Assembly (NCBI GenBank): GCA_007123785.1
Contig: SLGL01000283.1
Location: 1-6,560, forward strand
Origin: Balneolaceae bacterium
GTDB taxonomy: Bacteria > Bacteroidota > Rhodothermia > Balneolales > Balneolaceae
Direction: 5' to 3'
DNA: 6,560 bases
The position numbers and the translations under genes are program-made. The notes beneath the pieces were generated by a model. It was not told the origin of the DNA and ran no database searches. It worked only from the letters and a program-made list of their open reading frames with translations. The stretch's first letter is position 1. Each line of letters starts with the position of its first letter. Below are positions 1-5,325 of this stretch, one piece after another.

Positions 1-19
1 AATATTCTGCTGCAATCAT
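1..19 (-). CDS. Possible start of a further leftward gene (cut by window edge)
   Basis: Only six complete codons are visible, reading M-I-A-A-E-Y from an ATG at 19-17. This ATG follows the stop codon of the upstream micro-ORF directly (TAA then ATG with no gap). That arrangement is common in translationally coupled operons and is the only reason to propose a gene here. The product cannot be named. On the plus strand the same bases can be read as the last 16 codons of a rightward gene ending with TAA at 49-51, so the call is weak. Confidence 0.22.
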
Positions 20-106
20 TTAAAGAAAAAGATAGAGCAGCAAAAGAATAAACGGAAGTGTAAAAACCCAGTTCCCTTTCCAGTGAGTCTCGTAATTTCT
101 TTCCAT
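20..106 (-). CDS. Putative 28-aa single-pass membrane micro-protein
   Basis: A short frame from ATG (106-104) to TAA (22-20) encodes 28 residues. It has a polar, charged head (MERNYETHWKGN, residues 1-12) followed by an uninterrupted hydrophobic stretch to the end, rich in Leu, Phe, Tyr and Ile (about residues 13-28). This is the layout of a one-helix membrane micro-protein whose N-terminus faces the cytoplasm. It lies 88 bp downstream of comM on the same strand, and its stop codon abuts another ATG, so it may belong to a leftward operon continuing past the window edge. I do not recognise a family. Small accessory subunits of membrane complexes look like this, but that is only an analogy. No clear ribosome binding site is visible. 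A chance frame is quite possible at this length. Confidence 0.4.
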   Translation of the reverse strand: MERNYETHWKGNWVFTLPFILLLLYLFL

Positions 107-194
107 AGCTTTCAGGATTTTATTTTTTGATACTTTGGCATCTCAAAATTGTTCCGTGATATGCCTTCAGCCTATCTTTTTCATGGAATCAAGA

Positions 195-1736
195 TTATCC
201 CAGCCAGCCCTCCCTGTCGAGGGTCCGATACTGTATAGCCTCGGCTATATGATGAGTTCTGATCTCTTCGGAATGATCCAGGTCGGCAATAGTTCGGGAG
301 ACTTTCAGGATCCGGTCGAACGCCCTGGCTGAAAGTCCCAATGTATTCATCGCTTTTTTCAGCATCTGCTCACCGGTCTCATCTATCCGGCAGATTTTTC
401 TTGCAAGTTTTGTGCTCATCTGTGCATTGCAGTAAACACCCCGAACCCCCATAAACCTCCGGCTCTGAATTTCCCGTGCTTCAATCACCCGCCTCCTGAT
501 TTCGGCCGAGCTCTCGCCTTTTGATTTGGCTGAAAGTTCATCAAAACTCACCTTATCCACATCAATATGAAGGTCGATCCGGTCGAGCAGCGGCCCGCTT
601 ATTTTACCCAGGTAACGCTGCATTTGAATATTGGTAGCCCCATTTTGATCGGCTGGATCGTACCAATCACCCGTTGGAGAGGGATTCATCGATGCTACCA
701 GCATAATTCTGCTTGGGTAATTTACACTCATTCTCGCCCTCGAAATGCTCACAGAACCGTCTTCCAGCGGCTGGCGCATCACCTCCAGTGCACTTCGCTT
801 AAATTCGGGGAGTTCATCCAGAAACAGTACTCCGTTATGCGCCATCGAAATTTCACCCGGCATGGGAATGCTGCCGCCTCCCACAAGTGCCACATCCGAA
901 ACAGTGTGATGCGGACTCCGGAATGGACGATGTGTAACCAGTGATTTTCCCGGTTCCACCAGGCCAGCTACAGAATGAATTTTGGTGGTTTCGAGTGCTT
1001 CGTCCAGCGTTAGCGGTGGTAAAATGGTTGGAATCCTCCGTGCCATCATCGTTTTCCCTGATCCCGGCGGACCTACCATAATCAAATTATGGCCTCCGGA
1101 AGCAGCTACTTCGAGGGCACGCTTTACATTCTCCTGCCCCCTAACGTCCTCAAAATCAAGAATCTCCATCTCACCATTTTCACGAAAAATCGATTGAAGG
1201 TCCACATCCAAAGGGGCTACAACCTGTTCATCATGCATCCACTCCATCACCTGCTGCAGCTCCTCAAATGCAACCACCTTAATGCCATCCACCACTGCAG
1301 CTTCCGGGCCGTTGTCTTTCGGTACAAGAGCATACTCCAGGCCCCGGTTACGGGCTTCTACTGCCATCGGAAGTACGCCTTTCACCGCCCGGAGCTTTCC
1401 ATCCAGTGCTAATTCACCCAGAATAAGTGACCGTTCAAGTTTATCGGTTTTGATCTGTTCTGAAACAGCCAGTAAACTCACTGCAATTGGAAGGTCGAAA
1501 GCACTTCCTTCTTTCGGCAGGTCGGCCGGAGCAAGGTTCACGGTAATTTTTCCTCTTGGAAAGTGTGCTCCTGCATTTTTCAGGGCAGCATCAATCCGGT
1601 CCTTCGATTCACTGACTGCACGGTCTGGCAAACCCACAAGAAAATATTTGGGTACACCCCCGCTCATGTTTACCTCTACCTCTATCAACCGGGCATCTAC
1701 CCCGATTGTTGACGCACAAAAAACTCTTGAAAGCAT
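195..1736 (-). CDS. comM: YifB/ComM family AAA+ ATPase (Mg-chelatase-like)
   Basis: This 513-residue cytoplasmic protein has the full length and domain order of the YifB/ComM family. Residues about 20-170 form the N-terminal ChlI/Lon-protease-like domain. The AAA+ module follows, with Walker A GPPGSGKT at 222-229 and Walker B VLFLDELPEF at 303-312 (Asp307-Glu308). The family signature SPHHTVSDVALVGGG lies at 274-288, the QRYL.KISGPLLDRIDLHI block at 373-391, and the C-terminal Mg-chelatase helical domain at about 400-510. The start MLSRVFCAST matches the usual family N-terminus. No Shine-Dalgarno site is visible. In Haemophilus and Vibrio, ComM is a hexameric helicase that promotes branch migration during natural transformation; many non-competent bacteria also carry it, with an unclear role. 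One oddity: the CPCG zinc-type motif usual after the sensor region is replaced by NPSPTG (351-356), and no cysteines follow in the adjoining loop. The gene is divergent from the DUF4342 gene. Confidence 0.95.
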   Translation of the reverse strand: MLSRVFCASTIGVDARLIEVEVNMSGGVPKYFLVGLPDRAVSESKDRIDAALKNAGAHFPRGKITVNLAPADLPKEGSAFDLPIAVSLLAVSEQIKTDKLERSLILGELALDGKLRAVKGVLPMAVEARNRGLEYALVPKDNGPEAAVVDGIKVVAFEELQQVMEWMHDEQVVAPLDVDLQSIFRENGEMEILDFEDVRGQENVKRALEVAASGGHNLIMVGPPGSGKTMMARRIPTILPPLTLDEALETTKIHSVAGLVEPGKSLVTHRPFRSPHHTVSDVALVGGGSIPMPGEISMAHNGVLFLDELPEFKRSALEVMRQPLEDGSVSISRARMSVNYPSRIMLVASMNPSPTGDWYDPADQNGATNIQMQRYLGKISGPLLDRIDLHIDVDKVSFDELSAKSKGESSAEIRRRVIEAREIQSRRFMGVRGVYCNAQMSTKLARKICRIDETGEQMLKKAMNTLGLSARAFDRILKVSRTIADLDHSEEIRTHHIAEAIQYRTLDREGWLG

Positions 1737-1755
1737 AATTTCGTTTGTATCTTTT
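1727..1755 (+). promoter_or_regulatory. Possible Bacteroidota-type promoter for the DUF4342 gene
   Basis: TTG at 1727-1729 is followed after 18 bp by TATCTTTT at 1748-1755. This matches seven of the eight positions of the Bacteroidota -7 element TAnnTTTG (the last G is T) at near-normal spacing. It would give a leader of about 70 nt before the ATG at 1830 and would overlap the first codons of the divergent comM gene. The call rests on pattern match alone in AT-rich sequence. Confidence 0.28.
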
Positions 1756-1829
1756 TAATGGGTCTTCTCGTAGTATGAACTATGAAAAGCCATTTCCTTA
1801 CAAAAAATTTTTAAAAAGACAGATATATT

Positions 1830-2216
1830 ATGGCAAAGCAATCTAAAACCATCATCGAAGAGATCCAGGGAACCGTTGACCAGATTATTGCTCAGGTTAA
1901 ACGGCTTGTGAAAGAAGGGAACGCACGGAGAGTAATCATTCAAAACAAACACGGCAAAACACTGTTTCAAAGCCAATTAACAATTGGAGCAGCCGGTGCA
2001 ACTTTTTTTATGATTTATGCCCCGATACTTTCCGCCATTACAACGCTTGTTTTAATGGCCAATGATGTTACCGTTTTGGTAGAAAGAGAGATCGATGATG
2101 ATGAAGATTACGAAAAGGATGAATATGAAGTAGAAGCAGAAGTGATCGAAATCAGAGATGATGAAGAGGAAGATAAAAGTGATTTTGATCAAGAAAATGA
2201 GAAATCGGAAAAGTGA
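1830..2216 (+). CDS. DUF4342 domain protein with acidic C-terminal tail
   Basis: The 128-residue product begins with a helical, charged stretch (about 8-30), then the segment EGNARRVIIQNKHGKTLFQ (29-47). A hydrophobic Gly/Ala/Ile-rich block (about 51-78) and a short strand TVLVERE (81-87) complete the domain. The order 'KEGN-RR-I-(D/N)-GKTL-hydrophobic block-V-V' is what I know of DUF4342, a small bacterial domain of unknown function. The hydrophobic block could be a membrane-inserting hairpin or a buried core; the sequence alone does not decide. After residue 87 the protein becomes almost entirely Asp, Glu and Lys (88-128), with no order expected. This tail is longer than the minimal domain needs. 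The gene stands alone, divergent from comM, and is followed by the hairpin-rich gap. There is no obvious Shine-Dalgarno site before its ATG. The gene itself is convincing; the function is unknown. Confidence 0.85.
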   Translation: MAKQSKTIIEEIQGTVDQIIAQVKRLVKEGNARRVIIQNKHGKTLFQSQLTIGAAGATFFMIYAPILSAITTLVLMANDVTVLVEREIDDDEDYEKDEYEVEAEVIEIRDDEEEDKSDFDQENEKSEK

Positions 2217-2242
2217 ATAGCCCCGATTTCGTTTCACGCCTG

Positions 2243-2263
2243 TCCCGAACAAACCTGTCGGGA
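2243..2263. repeat. Short inverted repeat TCCCGA/TCGGGA
   Basis: TCCCGA at 2243-2248 pairs with TCGGGA at 2258-2263 around a 9-nt loop, starting 27 bp after the DUF4342 stop codon. No T tract follows, so it is a poor intrinsic terminator by itself. The arms resemble those of the hairpin at 2362-2379. Confidence 0.35.
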
Positions 2264-2361
2264 GGAATTGCTTCGATCTGTGCTTACAGCAAATGTATTA
2301 AATAAAGTGAAAGTTGTTGATATATAGCACTTAATGACTCAATATTGGGGTCTTCAAATTA

Positions 2362-2387
2362 TCCCAACATCGGTCGGGACTGTTTTT
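2362..2387 (+). terminator. Candidate terminator downstream of the DUF4342 gene
   Basis: TCCCAAC (2362-2368) can pair with GTCGGGA (2373-2379) around the tetraloop ATCG, with one A-C mismatch, and TTTTT follows at 2383-2387. This would end rightward transcription about 150 nt after the DUF4342 stop codon. The mismatch and the short stem make it a modest candidate. Confidence 0.35.
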
Positions 2388-2389
2388 CT

Positions 2390-2584
2390 TCATTTTTCCC
2401 TCAGCTTCGTTGAATCTAAAATAGCTCTGCTTTGCATAAAACTAAGGAGAGCAAGCCTGTAAAGTTCTTCGACGGCTCTGCGAAGCTTTCCGACCCTCGA
2501 AGTTTCAACGAAGTGGGCAGCATAGCAGGGCCTTGCTGAGGAAAAAATTCTCTTGGTGAGAAATCTGGGATAAAGGAATGATAT
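2390..2584 (-). repeat. Foldback element with startless open reading frame (possible degenerate repeat or gene remnant)
   Basis: Three pairs of inverted blocks lie here. TTTTTCCCTCAGC (2393-2405) matches the complement of 2535-2547 at 12 of 13 positions. CTTCGTTGAA (2405-2414) is a perfect inverse of 2504-2513. GCTCTGCTTTGC (2424-2435) matches the complement of 2520-2531 at 10 of 12. The two inner pairs are not nested in the same order, so this is not one simple hairpin. The leftward strand is open for 64 codons from 2584 to a TGA at 2392-2390. It has a protein-like middle (CYAAHFVETSRVGKL at residues 20-34, RRAVEELYRLALLSFM at 35-50), but the only ATG is residue 50 and there is no GTG or TTG start. 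It may be a dispersed intergenic repeat, a decayed gene end, or chance. No transposase or target duplication was seen. Confidence 0.4.
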
Positions 2585-2586
2585 TT

Positions 2587-2617
2587 AAACATCCCGGATC
2601 AGATTCCGGGATGTTTT
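2587..2617. terminator. Strong hairpin, probable (bidirectional) intrinsic terminator
   Basis: AAACATCCCGGA (2587-2598) is perfectly complementary to TCCGGGATGTTT (2605-2616), giving a 12-bp stem with a GC-rich core and a 6-nt loop. On the plus strand TTTTAATTTGATTTT follows. On the minus strand the stem ends in GTTT and continues AAATAT, a weaker tract. It lies 83 bp past the trxB stop codon, between two convergent genes. This is the usual place for a terminator that serves both sides. Confidence 0.68.
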
Positions 2618-2699
2618 AATTTGATTTTGTAATTCGGCAGTGCTCGATTTTTTGTAAGCCTCTCAAGAAGAGTCTGCTCTTTCACCGCCAGGGGGCAGG

Positions 2700-3677
2700 T
2701 CATTTCCAGTGTGCCTGAGCGATGGCTTCTTCATCGAGGTTTTCTGCAAGAAAACGTTCGGCATCAAGTGCGGCCCGGCAACCGGTTCCAGCTGCAGTTA
2801 CGGCCTGACGGTACACCGGGTCCATAGCATCACCGCTGGCAAATATTCCAGGCAGATCGGTTTCGGTGGATTGTCCTTTGGTCTTAATATAGCCTACGTC
2901 ATCCATCGTCAACACACCTTTGAACAGATCGGTGTTGGGTTTGTGGCCAATTGCCACAAAAACACCGGTTACATCATCAAGTGTGATGACTTCGCCGGAT
3001 TTATTGTTTTTTACTTTTACCCCCTCAACCACCTGATCGCCCAGAACTTCAACAAGTTCAGAATCCCATAAAAATTCGATTTTTTCATTCTCAAAAGCTC
3101 GCTTCTGCATTGCCTTGGAAGCCCGTAATTCATCGCGCCGATGAATGACCGAAACTTTGCTGGCAAATTTAGTAAGGAAGGTTGCCTCTTCCATTGCCGT
3201 ATCGCCTCCGCCTGCTACTACAACATGCTGATGTCTGAAAAACGCACCATCACATGTGGCGCATGCACTAACTCCCTTCCCCCGCAGTCTCTGTTCGCTT
3301 GGCAAATTCAACCATTTTGCAGAAGCGCCGGTAGAAATGATGATAGTCTTTGCAAAAATTGGCACCTCTTCATCAACTTCCAATTTATAAGGACGACTCT
3401 CAAATTCGATGTTAGTTACATAACCGTAACGGCAATCTGCACCGAAACGCTGCGCTTGTTTTCTGAAATCCTCCATCATTTTCGGGCCCATCACTCCTTC
3501 AGGATAGCCTGGATAATTTTCAACATCAGTAGTTTGCATCAATTGACCTCCAGGTTCAGGCCCTTCAAATACGATAGGGTTCAGGTCGGCCCGGGCAGCG
3601 TAGAGGGCCGCTGTCAGACCTGCAGGCCCGCTCCCGATTATTACAACGTCGAATGTTTTTCCTTCTATGTCTTTCAT
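2700..3677 (-). CDS. trxB: Thioredoxin-disulfide reductase
   Basis: This 325-residue cytoplasmic flavoprotein uses NADPH to reduce thioredoxin, and is the expected length for low-molecular-weight bacterial TrxB. The FAD dinucleotide-binding motif GSGPAG is at residues 15-20 and the family block GGQLMQTTDVENYPG at 43-57. The redox-active site CATC sits at 139-142 inside the NADPH domain. The NADPH-binding motif GGGDTAMEEA is at 156-165, followed by the 2'-phosphate-contacting HRR at 179-181. The C-terminal FAD motif GIFASGDAMD is at 277-286, and the RQAVTAAGTGCRAA block at 290-303. All key residues are present. The start at 3677 puts about 12 residues before the first strand, which is normal; no Shine-Dalgarno site is visible, only an A-rich leader. 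The gene is divergent from the NADPH-producing pnt operon and probably ends at the hairpin at 2587-2616. Confidence 0.96.
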   Translation of the reverse strand: MKDIEGKTFDVVIIGSGPAGLTAALYAARADLNPIVFEGPEPGGQLMQTTDVENYPGYPEGVMGPKMMEDFRKQAQRFGADCRYGYVTNIEFESRPYKLEVDEEVPIFAKTIIISTGASAKWLNLPSEQRLRGKGVSACATCDGAFFRHQHVVVAGGGDTAMEEATFLTKFASKVSVIHRRDELRASKAMQKRAFENEKIEFLWDSELVEVLGDQVVEGVKVKNNKSGEVITLDDVTGVFVAIGHKPNTDLFKGVLTMDDVGYIKTKGQSTETDLPGIFASGDAMDPVYRQAVTAAGTGCRAALDAERFLAENLDEEAIAQAHWK

Positions 3678-3810
3678 GATTTTACCATATTTTTTTTATT
3701 TCAGCTCAATGTAAGGAAAATTGCACCCTTTTTTGGTCAATATTCTCTATAAGATTCATAGCTTTTTTATAACAATGCCACAAAAAACGCTTCCATTTTT
3801 AAAGAGTATG

Positions 3811-3840
3811 TTGTAAAGTTTTTAAAAATCCCTATGTTTG
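3811..3840 (+). promoter_or_regulatory. Bacteroidota-type promoter of the pnt operon
   Basis: TTG at 3811-3813 (-33 element) is followed after 19 bp by TATGTTTG at 3833-3840, a full match to the Bacteroidota -7 consensus TAnnTTTG. Transcription would begin around 3845-3850, leaving a leader of roughly 20-25 nt. GGAG at 3857-3860, 8 nt before the pntAA ATG, can serve as the ribosome binding site. I could not place an equally good promoter for the divergent trxB. Confidence 0.6.
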
Positions 3841-3868
3841 TGCAAACCATGACAATGGAGAAAAAATA

Positions 3869-4996
3869 ATGATAGTTGGAGTTTGTACAGAAACTGAGCA
3901 AAATGAAAAACGGATAGCCCTTACGCCTGAAGGAGCAAAAAAACTGATCTCCATGGGGCTAAAGGTTAGTATAGAAAGCGGAGCCGGTGTAAAATCCAGT
4001 TATATGGATGAAGACTATATTGAAGCAGGCGCTTCGATTGAAAAAAACCGAAACAACCTGCTGGCTTCCTGTGATATGTTACTGGGTGTCCAGGCACCTG
4101 ACACTGAAACACTAAAAAATCTTAAAAAAGGCACCATTCTGGTATCTTTTATATGTCCGCTGCAAAACCATGATTATGTAGCAAAACTGCAAAAACTTAA
4201 TATAACCGCGCTTGCGATGGATACCATTCCGCGAATCAGCCGTGCCCAATCGATGGATGCCCTTTCTTCGATGAGCAATATCGGCGGATACAAAGCAGCC
4301 CTGCTGGGAGCCACACATCTCGACAAATACATGCCGATGATGATGACGGCAGCGGGGACCATCCCGCCAGCCAAAGTACTGGTTTTGGGTGCCGGGGTTG
4401 CCGGATTGCAGGCTATAGCTACCGCCAAACGACTGGGCGCGGTAGTTGAAGCGTTCGATGTCCGCCCCGTGGTGAAAGAACAGGTGGAAAGTTTGGGTGC
4501 TAAATTTGTGGAAGTACCTATCGAAGAAGAGGAGACCGAAACCAAAGGCGGATATGCAAAAGAATTATCCGACCGAAATAAGGAGAAACAGCGAACGGTA
4601 ATTCACGAGCACGTAAAAAAATCAGATATTGTTATTACCACAGCTCTTATTCCCGGAAAACCTGCTCCGCTTCTAATCACAAAAAAAATGGTTGAAGATA
4701 TGACTCCCGGTTCTGTCGTTGTAGATATTGCTGCCGAACAAGGAGGAAACTGCGAACTCACCAAGCCGGGTGAAACTATAAATCATAACGGAGTATCGGT
4801 GATCGGACCCCTTAACCTGCCAAGTACCCTGGCCAATCACGCCAGTAAACTCTACTCCAAAAATCTCTTGTCGCTGCTGGACCTTCTCATCGAAGATGGG
4901 AAACCCAACCTCGATTTCAACGATGAGATAATCCTGAATGCTACCATAACCAATGAAGGCGAAGTGGTTTCTCCTTTTGTAAAAGAGAATCAATAA
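3869..4996 (+). CDS. pntAA: NAD(P)+ transhydrogenase subunit alpha part 1 (NAD(H)-binding domain I)
   Basis: This 375-residue soluble subunit is domain I of the proton-translocating transhydrogenase. It binds NAD(H) at the cytoplasmic face and passes hydride to NADP+ on PntB. It ends after domain I, as in the three-gene Rhodospirillum-type arrangement, whereas E. coli PntA is fused to membrane helices. The N-terminal alanine dehydrogenase/PNT signature (KRIALTPEGAKKL) is at residues 14-26. The loop PRISRAQSMD at 121-130 supplies the Arg122/Gln127/Asp130 set equivalent to the RQD loop near the hydride-transfer site. The Rossmann motif GAGVAG is at 174-179, ending in the acidic/Asp strand AFDVRP (195-200). 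VDIAAEQGGNCELTKPGE lies at 285-302. The ATG at 3869 has GGAG 8 nt upstream. It is first in the operon; pntAB follows after 38 bp. Confidence 0.95.
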   Translation: MIVGVCTETEQNEKRIALTPEGAKKLISMGLKVSIESGAGVKSSYMDEDYIEAGASIEKNRNNLLASCDMLLGVQAPDTETLKNLKKGTILVSFICPLQNHDYVAKLQKLNITALAMDTIPRISRAQSMDALSSMSNIGGYKAALLGATHLDKYMPMMMTAAGTIPPAKVLVLGAGVAGLQAIATAKRLGAVVEAFDVRPVVKEQVESLGAKFVEVPIEEEETETKGGYAKELSDRNKEKQRTVIHEHVKKSDIVITTALIPGKPAPLLITKKMVEDMTPGSVVVDIAAEQGGNCELTKPGETINHNGVSVIGPLNLPSTLANHASKLYSKNLLSLLDLLIEDGKPNLDFNDEIILNATITNEGEVVSPFVKENQ

Positions 4997-5034
4997 TCTC
5001 TCTCAAAACATTACCAAGACTAATACCTGCTAAC

Positions 5035-5325
5035 ATGGAAGACCTTATTTTTAACCTTTTTATCTTTGTTCTGGCCGCATTCGTCGGCTTCGAACTCATT
5101 TCAAAAGTCCCCCCTACCCTGCACACTCCGTTGATGTCTGGTGCTAACGCTATCTCTGGCATCACCCTCATCGGAGCACTCATTATTGCCGGCGGCTCTG
5201 GCAATCTCTACGCTCAATGGATTGGGTTTGCTGCCATTGTCTTTGCTACGATCAATGTTGTAGGCGGATTTATGGTAACCGACCGAATGCTGGAAATGTT
5301 CAAGAAAAAGGAGGATGATCAATGA
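5035..5325 (+). CDS. pntAB: NAD(P)+ transhydrogenase subunit alpha part 2 (membrane)
   Basis: This 96-residue membrane protein supplies the alpha-side part of domain II, which with PntB forms the proton channel. Three hydrophobic helices are visible at about residues 5-22, 38-54 and 60-81. Between the first two lies the family's conserved loop KVPPTLHTPLMSGANAISG (24-42). The protein ends in a short charged cytoplasmic tail (MFKKKEDDQ). It is shorter than alpha-2 subunits that carry an N-terminal extension, but the conserved core is complete. No Shine-Dalgarno site precedes its ATG, so it may depend on readthrough from pntAA. Its 3' end carries the ribosome binding site for pntB and overlaps that gene in the sequence ATGA. 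Confidence 0.93.
   Translation: MEDLIFNLFIFVLAAFVGFELISKVPPTLHTPLMSGANAISGITLIGALIIAGGSGNLYAQWIGFAAIVFATINVVGGFMVTDRMLEMFKKKEDDQ
5308..5314 (+). promoter_or_regulatory. Strong Shine-Dalgarno site fixing the pntB start
   Basis: AAGGAGG lies 7 nt before the pntB ATG (5322), inside the last codons of pntAB. It is the best match to the anti-Shine-Dalgarno sequence among the starts in this window and decides the pntB start. Together with the ATGA overlap it suggests that pntAB and pntB translation are coupled, which fits two subunits needed in equal amounts. Confidence 0.75.

Larger units (their letters stand above)
2217..2699. other. 483-bp intergenic region rich in inverted repeats
   Basis: The region lies between the convergent ends of the DUF4342 gene and trxB. 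It contains, left to right, a short TCCCGA/TCGGGA hairpin (2243-2263), a second hairpin with a T tract (2362-2387), a foldback element with an open leftward frame lacking a start codon (2390-2584), and a perfect 12-bp stem (2587-2616). A weak 5-bp stem AAGAG-TCTG-CTCTT lies at 2668-2681 near the trxB stop. I see no gene with a normal start here, and no tRNA or recognisable RNA family. Confidence 0.7.

Noticed and set aside
1..51. Plus-strand frame reading as the last 16 codons of a rightward gene (ending TAA at 49-51)
   Set aside because: It is too short to judge. The minus-strand reading (membrane micro-ORF plus abutting ATG, same direction as comM) explains the same bases more coherently. 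Left open rather than annotated.
567..1758. Several plus-strand frames of 71-158 codons opposite comM
   Set aside because: They lie wholly or largely antisense to a well-conserved gene and show no recognisable domains; these are shadow frames.
2100..2216. GAT/GAA-rich stretch as a microsatellite or tandem repeat
   Set aside because: There is no regular repeat unit; it is in-frame coding for the acidic tail.
1755..2252. Leftward frames of 73 and 66 codons overlapping the DUF4342 gene
   Set aside because: They are antisense to a better supported gene. The Ile/Phe-rich composition of the second is just the complement of the acidic GAT/GAA-rich tail.
2217..2699. Riboswitch or small RNA in the gap
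   Set aside because: The hairpins are present, but no known riboswitch core fits, and the gap lies downstream of both flanking genes rather than upstream of a start.
2709..3752. Plus-strand frames of 120 and 203 codons opposite trxB
   Set aside because: trxB has all catalytic and cofactor motifs on the other strand; these products resemble no family.
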